Positions 1 to 9,627 of a DNA stretch of 64,000 nucleotides are shown one piece after another. The notes under the pieces are model-generated. The model made no database searches, was not told the DNA's origin, and worked only from the letters and a program-made list of their open reading frames with translations. Made by a program: the position numbers and the translations under genes. Within the stretch, counting starts at the first letter, position 1. Every line of letters starts with the position of its first letter. The DNA comes from Paracoccaceae bacterium (GTDB taxonomy: Bacteria > Pseudomonadota > Alphaproteobacteria > Rhodobacterales > Rhodobacteraceae), in assembly GCA_016778765.1 (NCBI GenBank), contig JADHOV010000007.1, forward strand, positions 33,266 through 97,265. Reading direction: 5' to 3'.

Positions 1-1310
1 TTCACCTCGATATAAGGCACCGTATGCGCCCCGCATTTATCCCCGATCAGCAAACTATCGCATTGCGTGTAATTGCGGCTGTTTTTGGCCTTGGGATGCA
101 TTGAGACCTGCCCCCGATAGGTGTTTTGCGCCACGCCTGCAGAGATCCCCTTCGAGACAATCCGAGATTTGGTGTTTTTGCCCAAATGGATCATTTTTGT
201 GCCGGTATCCGCCTGTTGGTGATTGTTCGCAATCGCAATCGAATAAAACTCGCCCTGGCTTTCATCACCGCGCAGAATGCAAGACGGGTATTTCCAGGTC
301 ACAGCAGACCCGGTTTCAACTTGCGTCCACATGACTTTGGCGCGATCACCGCGGCAATCTGCACGTTTGGTCACAAAGTTGTAAATGCCACCTTTGCCCT
401 CCTCATCGCCCGGAAACCAGTTTTGAACCGTCGAATATTTAATTTCGGCATCCTCTAGCAACACCAGCTCAACCACCGCCGCGTGCAATTGCGTGGTGTC
501 CCGCTTAGGGGCCGTGCAGCCCTCGAGATAGCTGACATAGGCGCCCTGATCGGCGATGATCAATGTGCGCTCAAATTGGCCGGTATTTTCTGCATTGATG
601 CGAAAATAGGTAGACAGCTCCATCGGGCAGCGCACGCCCGGGGGGATATAGACAAATGATCCATCCGAGAATACAGCGCTGTTCAACGTGGCATAGTAAT
701 TGTCAGACACCGGCACAACCGACCCGAGATATTGACGCACCAATTCAGGGTAGTCTTTGATCGCTTCGGAGATCGAACAGAAAATCACCCCCGCTTTTTT
801 CAGCTCTTCTTTAAACGTGGTGCCCACAGAGACGCTGTCAAACACCGCATCTACCGCCACTTTACGGCCCTCAGCGGGAACCTCTTGATCGGATTCCACT
901 CCGGCCAAGATCATTTGTTCCTTCAACGGTATCCCCAGCTTTTCATACGTTGCCAAAAGCTTTGGATCCACTTCATCCAGCGATTTTGGCTTTTCAATCA
1001 TTGATTTGGGGCGGGCGTAATAATATTGATCCTGAAAATCTATCTTCGGGTAGCTGACCATCGCCCAATCCGGCTCTTGCATTTGCTCCCAGCGGGCAAA
1101 AGCTTGCAAACGCCACTCGGTCATCCAGTCGGGCTCATCATTTTTTTCTGAGATCAGCCGCACGATATCAGGGTTCACGCCTTTCGGGGCGTATTCCATT
1201 TCAATCTCGGTATCCCACCCGTATTTATAGGCACCGCCAACTTCGCGCACCGCGTCAACAGTTTCCTGATCGACACCCTCTTTGACGTCCATTTGATCCA
1301 AAGCAGCCAT
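1..1310 (-). CDS. sufB: Fe-S cluster assembly scaffold SufB (partial, C-terminus beyond window edge)
   Basis: SufB is the core subunit of the cytoplasmic SufBCD scaffold on which Fe-S clusters are built. The reverse strand reads open from an ATG at 1310 to the window edge, giving about 436 residues of a protein that is usually near 500. The translation contains typical SufB segments: [20 protein letters not shown], the ALKIE-type strand [19 protein letters not shown] and the late stretch [25 protein letters not shown] Shine-Dalgarno lies just upstream of the ATG. The gene follows the cysteine desulfurase by 20 bases and belongs to the iscR-led operon. sufC and sufD would be expected beyond the left edge. 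The identification is secure; only the end is missing. Confidence 0.97.
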   Translation of the reverse strand, partial: MAALDQMDVKEGVDQETVDAVREVGGAYKYGWDTEIEMEYAPKGVNPDIVRLISEKNDEPDWMTEWRLQAFARWEQMQEPDWAMVSYPKIDFQDQYYYARPKSMIEKPKSLDEVDPKLLATYEKLGIPLKEQMILAGVESDQEVPAEGRKVAVDAVFDSVSVGTTFKEELKKAGVIFCSISEAIKDYPELVRQYLGSVVPVSDNYYATLNSAVFSDGSFVYIPPGVRCPMELSTYFRINAENTGQFERTLIIADQGAYVSYLEGCTAPKRDTTQLHAAVVELVLLEDAEIKYSTVQNWFPGDEEGKGGIYNFVTKRADCRGDRAKVMWTQVETGSAVTWKYPSCILRGDESQGEFYSIAIANNHQQADTGTKMIHLGKNTKSRIVSKGISAGVAQNTYRGQVSMHPKAKNSRNYTQCDSLLIGDKCGAHTVPYIEV

Positions 1311-1330
1311 TTTGGCCTCCTTATTATTGG

Positions 1331-2380
1331 CTAGGCGCTACGGCGGCGACCTTGTAACCGATGTTGATGAGCGCCCCAAACCTCGACAAAGCGCTCGATA
1401 TCTTCTTGTTTATTCTGCGGCCCCAAACTCACTCGAAGCGCGCAGGCTGCTTGCTCAGCTGAAAACCCCATGGCTTGCAAAACCCGGCTGCGTTTTACTT
1501 TTCCGCTCGAACAGGCAGAGCCTGCAGAGACTGAAAACCCCGCCAAATCCATTTGCATCACTTGGGTTTCCCCGCGCCAACCCTCCGAAATCATGTAACT
1601 CGTATTGGGCAATCTGCAACCACCCTGACCTACAAAAATAGTCTCCGAAGCGGATTGTACAACCGCCTTTTCTAGAATGTTTCTAAGTTTTTCAACTTGC
1701 TTCCAAACACCATCGGCCAAGTCGCGCTGTGCAGCCTCGGCCGCGGCGCCAAAACCGGCGATTCCAACCACGTTTTCAGTACCCGAGCGGCGGCCCATTT
1801 CTTGCCCGCCGCCTTTGATTTGTGCCGCGATCTCGGTGCCGCGCTTAACGATCAATGCGCCCACGCCTTTGGGCCCACCAATTTTATGCGCAGAGACCAG
1901 CGCCATGTTGGCGCCGGTCCAATGAAACGCAACGGGAAGCTTTCCAAACGCCTGTGTCATATCACACAGCGCCAAACCTTCGGGCAATTGCTGCAGAATG
2001 CCTGTTTCAGAATTTGCCAATTGCAGCGCCGTTACCTCGGGCGCTTCGCAAGCCACCCCCCCATCTAAGCCGCAACTCAAATCGCTCTTACACCACGAGG
2101 ACACGGCTTCATGCTCGATATCCGCGCAGCGAATGCCGCGCCCGTTCAGCGCCAATCCCGCCGCTTCGGTGGCGCCGGATGTAAAGATGACATCCGCGCC
2201 CTGCGCGCCCAATGCGGCGGCAACCTGCTGGCGGGCTGTTTCCACGATAGCGCGCGCCTGACGCCCCTCGGCATGCACCGAAGATGGGTTTCCCGCAAGC
2301 GCCATCGCATGCACCATAGCCTCGCGCGCCTCTTCGCGCAGCGGCGCGCTGGCGTTATAATCTAAATAAACCCGGTTCAT
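1331..2380 (-). CDS. iscS: Cysteine desulfurase (NifS/IscS type)
   Basis: PLP-dependent enzyme that removes sulfur from L-cysteine and hands it as persulfide to the Suf scaffold. The 349 residues show the N-terminal [11 protein letters not shown], the PLP-binding lysine in [10 protein letters not shown] (Lys166) and the mobile catalytic loop [10 protein letters not shown] with Cys290, which places it in the NifS/IscS group rather than the SufS group. At 349 residues it is somewhat shorter than E. coli IscS. Its ATG overlaps the stop of iscR (ATGA), so the two are translationally coupled, and sufB follows after 20 bases. In Rhodobacter this gene is called iscS although it sits in the suf operon. 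A second, SufS-type desulfurase is often found at the far end of such operons and cannot be checked here. Confidence 0.93.
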   Translation of the reverse strand: MNRVYLDYNASAPLREEAREAMVHAMALAGNPSSVHAEGRQARAIVETARQQVAAALGAQGADVIFTSGATEAAGLALNGRGIRCADIEHEAVSSWCKSDLSCGLDGGVACEAPEVTALQLANSETGILQQLPEGLALCDMTQAFGKLPVAFHWTGANMALVSAHKIGGPKGVGALIVKRGTEIAAQIKGGGQEMGRRSGTENVVGIAGFGAAAEAAQRDLADGVWKQVEKLRNILEKAVVQSASETIFVGQGGCRLPNTSYMISEGWRGETQVMQMDLAGFSVSAGSACSSGKVKRSRVLQAMGFSAEQAACALRVSLGPQNKQEDIERFVEVWGAHQHRLQGRRRSA

Positions 2381-2838
2381 TCCTCATCAACCAATGACAA
2401 AAACGAAGGGATCGCCGGGCATGGAATGAGACCATTCTGGATCACATCCGATAGGCGGGTCTGATGCAGAAATACGTATACATGCGCGCTCAGCCCCTCC
2501 CAAAGGCGGTTGGTTAGCGATTGTGCGCGGCTGCCAGAAAGCCCCCCAGTGGCGCCCGCGCCTTTATGCATAGCGTCCAGCTTTTCATCGACGGCCGACA
2601 AAACATCAATAATCCGCATCTCATGGGGCGATTTGCCCAATTTATAGCCACCGCCCGGCCCCCGAACAGATTGCACCAGACCTGAGCGCCTTAATTTAAC
2701 GAAAAGCTGCTCCAAATAAGCTAAAGAGATATCCTGACGCTTGGAAATATCAGCCAATGTCACCAGCGCGTCCTGCGGTTGTAGGGCGATATCGGTCAAA
2801 GCGACCATTGCATATCTGCCTTTCGTGCTGAGTTTCAT
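2377..2838 (-). CDS. iscR: Rrf2-family regulator IscR (single-cysteine Rhodobacter type)
   Basis: Transcription factor that senses Fe-S status and controls the downstream suf genes. The start chosen is the ATG at 2838, giving MKLSTKGRYAMVALTDIAL, the conserved Rrf2 N-terminus, with a GGGATGA Shine-Dalgarno; an upstream in-frame ATG at 2877 would add 13 unconserved residues. The winged-helix part includes AYLEQLFVKLRRSGLVQSVR and RGPGGGYKL. The three-cysteine cluster-binding segment of E. coli IscR (residues 92-104) is absent: the protein, 153 residues long, has only Cys140 near its end. This matches R. sphaeroides IscR, known to bind a cluster in an unusual way. First gene of the iscR-iscS-sufB operon. 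Confidence 0.93.
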   Translation of the reverse strand: MKLSTKGRYAMVALTDIALQPQDALVTLADISKRQDISLAYLEQLFVKLRRSGLVQSVRGPGGGYKLGKSPHEMRIIDVLSAVDEKLDAMHKGAGATGGLSGSRAQSLTNRLWEGLSAHVYVFLHQTRLSDVIQNGLIPCPAIPSFLSLVDEE

Positions 2839-2915
2839 CGTTTCATCCCGCAAATTGATTGACCTGCATTGCTGCACAGACTATCTGCAACTCCAATCAA
2901 ACGCCGCAGAGCAAT

Positions 2916-2952
2916 TTAGAATAGTTCTAATATGGTTGATATAAACTGTCAA
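2916..2952 (-). promoter_or_regulatory. iscR-suf promoter with overlapping palindromic operator
   Basis: On the reverse strand a perfect -35 hexamer TTGACA (2952-2947) is followed after 17 bases by TAGAAC (2929-2924), a 4/6 match to the -10. The -10 lies inside a perfect dyad, TTAGAA-TAG-TTCTAA, at 2916-2930. A repressor bound there would block the promoter. The dyad resembles the iron-control palindromes reported for alphaproteobacteria (Irr ICE-type boxes); whether Irr or IscR binds it cannot be decided from sequence. Confidence 0.7.
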
Positions 2953-2988
2953 CAATAAGCCGCCGGCGCCAAGGAGAGAGAAAAGCGT

Positions 2989-3642
2989 ATGCCTGAGGTA
3001 ATTTTTCCCGGTCCTGAAGGTCGTCTTGAAGGCCGTTATCATCCGCAAAAAGATCGCGATGCGCCGATCGCAATCGTTTTGCATCCGCACCCGCAATTCG
3101 GCGGCACGATGAACAATAAGGTCGTCTATAATTTGCATTACGCATTTTACAATATGGGCTTTACCGTTTTTCGCTTTAATTTTCGGGGCGTCGGGCGCAG
3201 CCAAGGCGAGTATGATCAAGGCGTTGGTGAATTAAGTGATGCGGCGGCGGCGCTCGATTACCTTCAATCGATGAATAACAATTCAAAGCATTGTTGGGTT
3301 GCAGGGTTTAGCTTTGGCGCATGGATCGGCATGCAATTGTTGATGCGCCGCCCCGAAATTACCGGTTTCATTTCCGCCTCTCCCCCCGCCAATATGTATG
3401 ATTTCTCGTTTTTGGCACCCTGCCCATCTTCTGGTTTGATCATCAATGGCACCGAAGATCGGATTGCTCCGCCCGCCGACACGGTTGGGCTGGTTGAAAA
3501 ACTGCATGAGCAAAAAGGCATTACCATCACGCATACCGAACTTGAGGGATCAGGGCATTTCTTTGAAGATCGGCACATGGACGATATGATCGGCCACGTC
3601 TCGTCTTATGTGAAGCGCCGACTCACAGAAACCAGCCGTTAG
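2989..3642 (+). CDS. Alpha/beta hydrolase, COG2945-like
   Basis: Predicted serine hydrolase of 217 residues, substrate unknown. The nucleophile elbow GFSFGAWIG, the acid-bearing loop GTEDRIAPP and the histidine in GSGHFFEDR supply a full catalytic triad, and the HPHPQFGGTMNNKVV segment forms the usual oxyanion-region loop of this family. No signal peptide or membrane segment is seen, so it is probably cytoplasmic. It has a strong AGGAGAG Shine-Dalgarno and is transcribed away from iscR across a 150-base shared control region. The hydrolase is a frequent neighbour of suf operons in alphaproteobacteria, but no role in cluster assembly is established. Confidence 0.85.
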   Translation: MPEVIFPGPEGRLEGRYHPQKDRDAPIAIVLHPHPQFGGTMNNKVVYNLHYAFYNMGFTVFRFNFRGVGRSQGEYDQGVGELSDAAAALDYLQSMNNNSKHCWVAGFSFGAWIGMQLLMRRPEITGFISASPPANMYDFSFLAPCPSSGLIINGTEDRIAPPADTVGLVEKLHEQKGITITHTELEGSGHFFEDRHMDDMIGHVSSYVKRRLTETSR

Positions 3643-3702
3643 AACGTTGCCCCAAAACGGCCCCGTGCATCTCAGCATGCTCAGAGCACTCAGGATTTCG
3701 GG

Positions 3703-6700
3703 CTATGCTTGCGCTTGGGACTCGGCTTTCGCCGCTAGGTCTTTTGCAATGCTAAAAGAGCCCTTGATCTTATCGCTGGTTTTGCTCCAATCGCGCCGCA
3801 CGACCAATTTGTTATCTTTAATCTTTGCCAAACCGCGTTGATCTTGAATAAACGCAACAAGGCCTTCAGGGGCGGCAAATTTATTATTATGAAATTGCAG
3901 AACCGCGCCTTTGGGGCCCACATCCAGCTTGGCTATACCCGCGCGTTTGCACATTGCCTTTATCCGCACAACCAATAGCAGCGTATTAACCTCGCGGGGC
4001 AAGGCGCCGAACCGATCGATGAGTTCAGCGGCAAAACCTTCCAACTCCACTTTCGTGCTAAGCCCAGAAAGCCGGCGATACAGCCCGAGTCGCACATCAA
4101 GATCCGGCACAAAACTCTCTGGTATAAGCACCGAAACGCCCAAATTGATTTGCGGGGCCCATTGATCATCAGCGTCTGACAAGCCCTCTAATTGCCCCGA
4201 TTTGATCTTTGAAATCGCCTCTTCCAACATATTTTGATAGAGCTCATAGCCCACATCGCGCATTTGCCCGGATTGCTCTTCCCCCAATAGATTGCCCGCG
4301 CCGCGGATATCCAAATCCTGCGAGGCCAAGGTAAACCCTGCCCCTAAAGAATCTAATGAGCCCAACACCCGCAGGCGTTTGCTGGCCGTGTTGGTTAGTT
4401 TAACCCGGGGCTTGGTGGTCAAAAACGCATAAGCGCGGGTTTTAGAACGCCCAACCCGACCGCGAATTTGATAAAGCTGGGCCAGACCAAACATATCGGC
4501 GCGATGCACCACCATGGTATTCGCGCTTGGAATATCCAAGCCCGATTCAACGATCGTTGTGGCTAGCAAAATATCATATTGGCGATCATAAAAGGCATTC
4601 ATGCGCCGATCCAGTTCACCTGCCGCCATTTGGCCATGCGCAACCACATAGGTAAGCTCGGGCAACTGTTCTTGCAAAAAGGCTTCGATTTCAGGCAAAT
4701 CGCTGACCCTGGGCACCACGTAAAAGGACTGACCGCCGCGATAATGTTCCCGCAACAATCCTTCGCGGATGGTTACCGCATCAAATTCGCTGACATAGGT
4801 GCGAATGGCCAAGCGATCCAAGGGCGGCGTGCCGATGATCGACAGATCGCGCACCCCAGAAAGAGACAATTGCAACGTGCGCGGGATCGGCGTGGCGGTC
4901 AGAGTCAGGACATGAATATCAGAGCGCATCTGCTTCAGCCGTTCTTTATGCTGCACCCCGAAATGTTGTTCTTCGTCAATAATCAGAAGCCCTAAATTCT
5001 GAAATTTGATCGATTTGGCCAGCAAGGCATGCGTGCCCACAACAATATCAACGGTTCCCTCACTAATGCCATCGCGCGTGGCTTGCGCCTCTTTGCTCGA
5101 AACAAATCGCGATAATTGGCGCACTTGCAATGGAAAGCCGCGAAACCGCTCGGCAAAGCTTTGAGCGTGTTGACGCGCGAGCAAGGTGGTGGGCGCGATT
5201 ACGGCGACTTGCGTGCCAGACATCGCGGCAACAAAAGCTGCGCGCAGGGCCACCTCGGTTTTACCAAACCCCACATCGCCGCAAATCAACCGATCCATTG
5301 GCGCGCCCGATGTTAAATCATCGACGACATCTCTAATTGCCATCAACTGGTCGTCGGTTTCCTGATAGGGAAAGCGCGCACAAAACGCATCCCAACTGCC
5401 GGGCGGCGGCTCTAAAATCGGCGCTTTTCGCAAAGCCCGTTCGGCAGCAACACGGATCAATCGATCCGCCATATCGCGAATACGTTGCTTGAGTTTGGCC
5501 TTCTTGGCCTGCCAGGCACCCCCACCCAATTTATCCAAAAGGCCTTCGTCATGGCCATATTTACTCAGCAATTCTATATTTTCAACGGGCAGATAGAGAC
5601 GCGCGCTTTCCGCATATTCCAAAACCAAACATTCATGCGCCGCCCCCGCTGCCGTCACCAAGTCAAGCCCGTGATAGCGGCCGATACCATGATCGACATG
5701 CACCACCAAATCACCTGCAGATAAGCTTTGCGTCTCGGTCAAGAAATTTTCGGCTTTGCGGCGCTTTTTGGCGCTTCGCACCAAACGATCCCCCAAAATA
5801 TCTTGTTCAGAAATCACCGTGAAATCGGGGGTTTCAAAACCATGTTCAAGCCCCCAAACCGTGACATAAAGCCCCGCATCGCCGATTTGCGCCCGCGTGT
5901 TTATTTTAACAGGATCGCCAAAACCCTCATCGCTGACCAATCCACTTAGGCGTTCACAAGAGCCGTCGGAATAGCTTGCCAAAACCACGGGACCACTCGC
6001 TAATTTTTTCTGAATATGGTGACATAATACACTGAAAAGGCTTACCGTTTCCTGTTGGCGCTCTGGCGCAAAATTACGCCCCATACGCCCTTGTGCGTCA
6101 ATCTCACCCGGCCCGCTGACCTGCGCCAAAGGATGCAGTTTTAAAATTTTATGCCCGTTTAAACTGGCTGCCCACGCCGCGTCATCTAAATACAAAGCCG
6201 TTGGCGTGACCGGTTTGTAAACGGAATCCATGCGTTGCTTAGCTTGCATCGCCAATTTACGCGTTTCATATTGGTCCTCAATACCTTCCCAACGCGCCAG
6301 TCTTGCGGGCTCCAATTGGTTATCAAAGCTCACGCAAACCTCTGGGAGGTAATCGAACAGGCTTTCCAAACGCGCGTGAAAAAACGGCAACCAATGTTCA
6401 AACCCTTGAACCTTTTGGCCCGCGCTTATCGATTCATAAAGCGGATCATCACTGCGGGCCGCACCGAATTCGCTGCGGTAATTTTGACGAAACCGAGTGA
6501 TTGCCGCCTCATCCAAAATCACTTCCGATACGGGCGATAATTCAATCTCAGATAATGTTTCAGTTGTGCGCTGACTGACCGGATCAAACCGACGCGCCCC
6601 ATCCAATATATCCCCGAACAAATCCAAACGAATTGGACCCAAATCACCCGGGGGATAAATATCGATAATCCCCCCGCGAATGGCGTAATCTCCGGGTTCC

Positions 6701-7146
6701 AACACCGTCGGCGCCTTGGAAAACCCCATTCGACCTAAAAAAGAACGCAGCGCCTCTTCATCGATGGGCCGGCCAACCTCGGCCCGAAATGCCGCATCGC
6801 GCAACACCTGGCGCGCAGGCACGCGCTGCATCGCGGCATTCAGCGTGGTAAGCAAGATGAATTGTTTGGGCATGCCATGTACAAGCCCGGCCAATGTGGC
6901 CATCCGCTGGGCTGAAATATCCGCATTCGGGGATACACGATCATAGGGCAAACAATCCCAAGCGGGAAACCGTATCACGGGCATGTCTGGTGCAAAAAAC
7001 CGGACCGCTTCGGCAAAGGCTACCAACCGCTTATCATCCCGCGCAATATGCATCAGAGGGCGCTCATCTCGCTGCATTTGGCGCAATATAATATCTGCGT
7101 CAAACCCCTCTGGCACGCCCCCAATTGTTACGGTGTTGGCCATCAT
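3703..7146 (-). CDS. mfd: Transcription-repair coupling factor Mfd
   Basis: Mfd removes RNA polymerase stalled at DNA lesions and recruits UvrA. The 1147-residue length is normal. In order: UvrB-like N-terminal modules (1-330), the RNA-polymerase interaction domain around residue 483 (VVHVDHGIGRYHG), then the RecG-like translocase with Walker A GDVGFGKT (623-630) and Walker B DEEQ (724-727), the motif LTATPIPRTLQLSL, the helicase motif VESGLDIPSANT with QIRGRVGRS, and the C-terminal TRCF domain. The start is either of two adjacent ATG codons at 7146/7143. It stands alone; the next reverse-strand gene, upstream of it, ends at 7187. Confidence 0.98.
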   Translation of the reverse strand: MMANTVTIGGVPEGFDADIILRQMQRDERPLMHIARDDKRLVAFAEAVRFFAPDMPVIRFPAWDCLPYDRVSPNADISAQRMATLAGLVHGMPKQFILLTTLNAAMQRVPARQVLRDAAFRAEVGRPIDEEALRSFLGRMGFSKAPTVLEPGDYAIRGGIIDIYPPGDLGPIRLDLFGDILDGARRFDPVSQRTTETLSEIELSPVSEVILDEAAITRFRQNYRSEFGAARSDDPLYESISAGQKVQGFEHWLPFFHARLESLFDYLPEVCVSFDNQLEPARLARWEGIEDQYETRKLAMQAKQRMDSVYKPVTPTALYLDDAAWAASLNGHKILKLHPLAQVSGPGEIDAQGRMGRNFAPERQQETVSLFSVLCHHIQKKLASGPVVLASYSDGSCERLSGLVSDEGFGDPVKINTRAQIGDAGLYVTVWGLEHGFETPDFTVISEQDILGDRLVRSAKKRRKAENFLTETQSLSAGDLVVHVDHGIGRYHGLDLVTAAGAAHECLVLEYAESARLYLPVENIELLSKYGHDEGLLDKLGGGAWQAKKAKLKQRIRDMADRLIRVAAERALRKAPILEPPPGSWDAFCARFPYQETDDQLMAIRDVVDDLTSGAPMDRLICGDVGFGKTEVALRAAFVAAMSGTQVAVIAPTTLLARQHAQSFAERFRGFPLQVRQLSRFVSSKEAQATRDGISEGTVDIVVGTHALLAKSIKFQNLGLLIIDEEQHFGVQHKERLKQMRSDIHVLTLTATPIPRTLQLSLSGVRDLSIIGTPPLDRLAIRTYVSEFDAVTIREGLLREHYRGGQSFYVVPRVSDLPEIEAFLQEQLPELTYVVAHGQMAAGELDRRMNAFYDRQYDILLATTIVESGLDIPSANTMVVHRADMFGLAQLYQIRGRVGRSKTRAYAFLTTKPRVKLTNTASKRLRVLGSLDSLGAGFTLASQDLDIRGAGNLLGEEQSGQMRDVGYELYQNMLEEAISKIKSGQLEGLSDADDQWAPQINLGVSVLIPESFVPDLDVRLGLYRRLSGLSTKVELEGFAAELIDRFGALPREVNTLLLVVRIKAMCKRAGIAKLDVGPKGAVLQFHNNKFAAPEGLVAFIQDQRGLAKIKDNKLVVRRDWSKTSDKIKGSFSIAKDLAAKAESQAQA

Positions 7147-7186
7147 TCAAACCTTGCTGCACAAAAACTAAACCGCCCGTCTTTTT

Positions 7187-7699
7187 TCATAAGACCAGCT
7201 TGTTTATATTGAAAATCATCCCCCAGAACGCCGTCAGGAAAAGCGTGAGCACGCCGATACAAAACGTCCAAAACCGGATCCATCGGAGTTTTGTATAGAC
7301 CTGCGCGAAATCGGGCCGGGCACCGGTAATACTGCGGGCAAAACGCACGCGCAAGAGCAATACAGGCCAAAGCGGCACCACTAATAGAAAGACAGCCTGC
7401 AGCAGCTCATTGCTATATCCAAAGGCTGCCACCGCCCAAAATCCCACCGCGAATCCAGCCCCCAATGCCAAGCCCAAGCGAATAGTTGCAATGGCGGGGG
7501 GGGCCACACGCTGCGCCTGCGCAAACAGCCGAGTTAAAGCTTCCTCTTGCGCATCTGCATCAGCCTTGGCCGCGCGCTGTAAATCGGAAAAGGGAATGCC
7601 CAGGATATATTGGCTGGTCACCGCCCAAACAAGCACAAGGATAACCCAGAACCAAACGCTGGTAAAAGCTGTAAAATCAAGGTTATCAATGAGTAGCAC
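7187..7699 (-). CDS. Four-helix inner membrane protein of unknown function
   Basis: I do not recognise this family. From a GTG at 7699 (AGAGA 8-10 bases upstream) it would be 170 residues; an ATG at 7759 would add 20 polar residues. Four hydrophobic segments are clear: SVWFWVILVLVWAVTSQYIL near the N-terminus, LGLALGAGFAVGFWAVAAF, VFLLVVPLWPVLLLRV and FWTFCIGVLTLFLTAFWGMI near the C-terminus. A charged Ala/Glu-rich stretch lies between the first two and is probably cytoplasmic. It lies 40 bases upstream of mfd, on the same strand, and diverges from hemB. Confidence 0.7.
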   Translation of the reverse strand: MLLIDNLDFTAFTSVWFWVILVLVWAVTSQYILGIPFSDLQRAAKADADAQEEALTRLFAQAQRVAPPAIATIRLGLALGAGFAVGFWAVAAFGYSNELLQAVFLLVVPLWPVLLLRVRFARSITGARPDFAQVYTKLRWIRFWTFCIGVLTLFLTAFWGMIFNINKLVL

Positions 7700-7728
7700 G
7701 ATAATTTTCTCTGGGTTTCCGCGAATAA

Positions 7729-8826
<1,098 letters not shown>

Positions 8827-8907
8827 GTGAAATCTAGGATGACAAACAGCGTAAGACAGGCTAGAGACTGAGACAATCAAGTACCCTTATGAATCGAGCA
8901 AAATAAC

Positions 8908-9507
8908 ATGAACAAGCTGACCTCAAAACTACGTCTCTTTGCAAGCCTCTTTGCCACAATGCTTGTGTTAAACGGCTGCGCGGCGGCGCTTGTTGATACC
9001 GAGGCTTTAAAGGAAGAAGCCGCTTTTTTAAAAGAAGATTCCACCAAAATTGATGCCAGAGTGGACGCCACGCTCGAGCAGCTTTATCAAACCCATCCCC
9101 ATACGCAGGACTTAGGCCAACGCGCCGCGGGTATTTTGATCATGCCGCTGATAACCGAAGCTAGTTTTGGAATTGGCGGCTCTTACGGGCGCGGGGCACT
9201 GCGCGCGGAAGGAGAGACGGTCGAATATTATTCTATGGCCTCCGCCGGCTATGGCTGGCAGCTGGGCGCGCAACAATATGCGCATGCGTTATTTTTCATG
9301 AGCTCGAAAGCGTTAAACGATTTTCGTAATTCCGACGGTTGGACTGTAGGCGGCGATATTGACTATGCGTTTCAGGGCGAAGGTGAGTCGATCCGGCTCG
9401 ACACCACCACGCTGAATGCCCCCGTGATCGCGGTGGTTTTTGGCCAAGCCGGTCTGAAATTCGGAGTCAGCCTAGAAGGGGCAAAATACACGCGCATTCT
9501 GCCCTAA
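8908..9507 (+). CDS. Ysc84/DUF500-like lipoprotein
   Basis: Predicted envelope lipoprotein of 199 residues. The N-terminus has a basic start, a hydrophobic core and the lipobox LVLNGC, so Cys24 would be the lipidated residue of the mature protein. The region from about residue 70 onward, with GILIMPLITEASFGIGGSYG, resembles the Ysc84 actin-binding-like domain (DUF500) common in bacterial envelope proteins, for which no bacterial function is agreed. It lies 80 bases after hemB and 120 bases before gyrA and is probably monocistronic. Confidence 0.8.
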   Translation: MNKLTSKLRLFASLFATMLVLNGCAAALVDTEALKEEAAFLKEDSTKIDARVDATLEQLYQTHPHTQDLGQRAAGILIMPLITEASFGIGGSYGRGALRAEGETVEYYSMASAGYGWQLGAQQYAHALFFMSSKALNDFRNSDGWTVGGDIDYAFQGEGESIRLDTTTLNAPVIAVVFGQAGLKFGVSLEGAKYTRILP

Positions 9508-9627
9508 ATCTTCCAGAAATTTCCTTCTTTGACCGAATGAAACAGCCTCTGCCATTGCGCTGTATATGGTTGTTCTGCTAAGGATAACTCACAAGATTTA
9601 GATTAGGCATCGAAAAGAGCAGTTTAT

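Noticed and set aside
126..458. Forward frames in the first 1.3 kb
   Set aside because: They are shadows of sufB, whose reverse frame is open to the window edge and carries clear family motifs.
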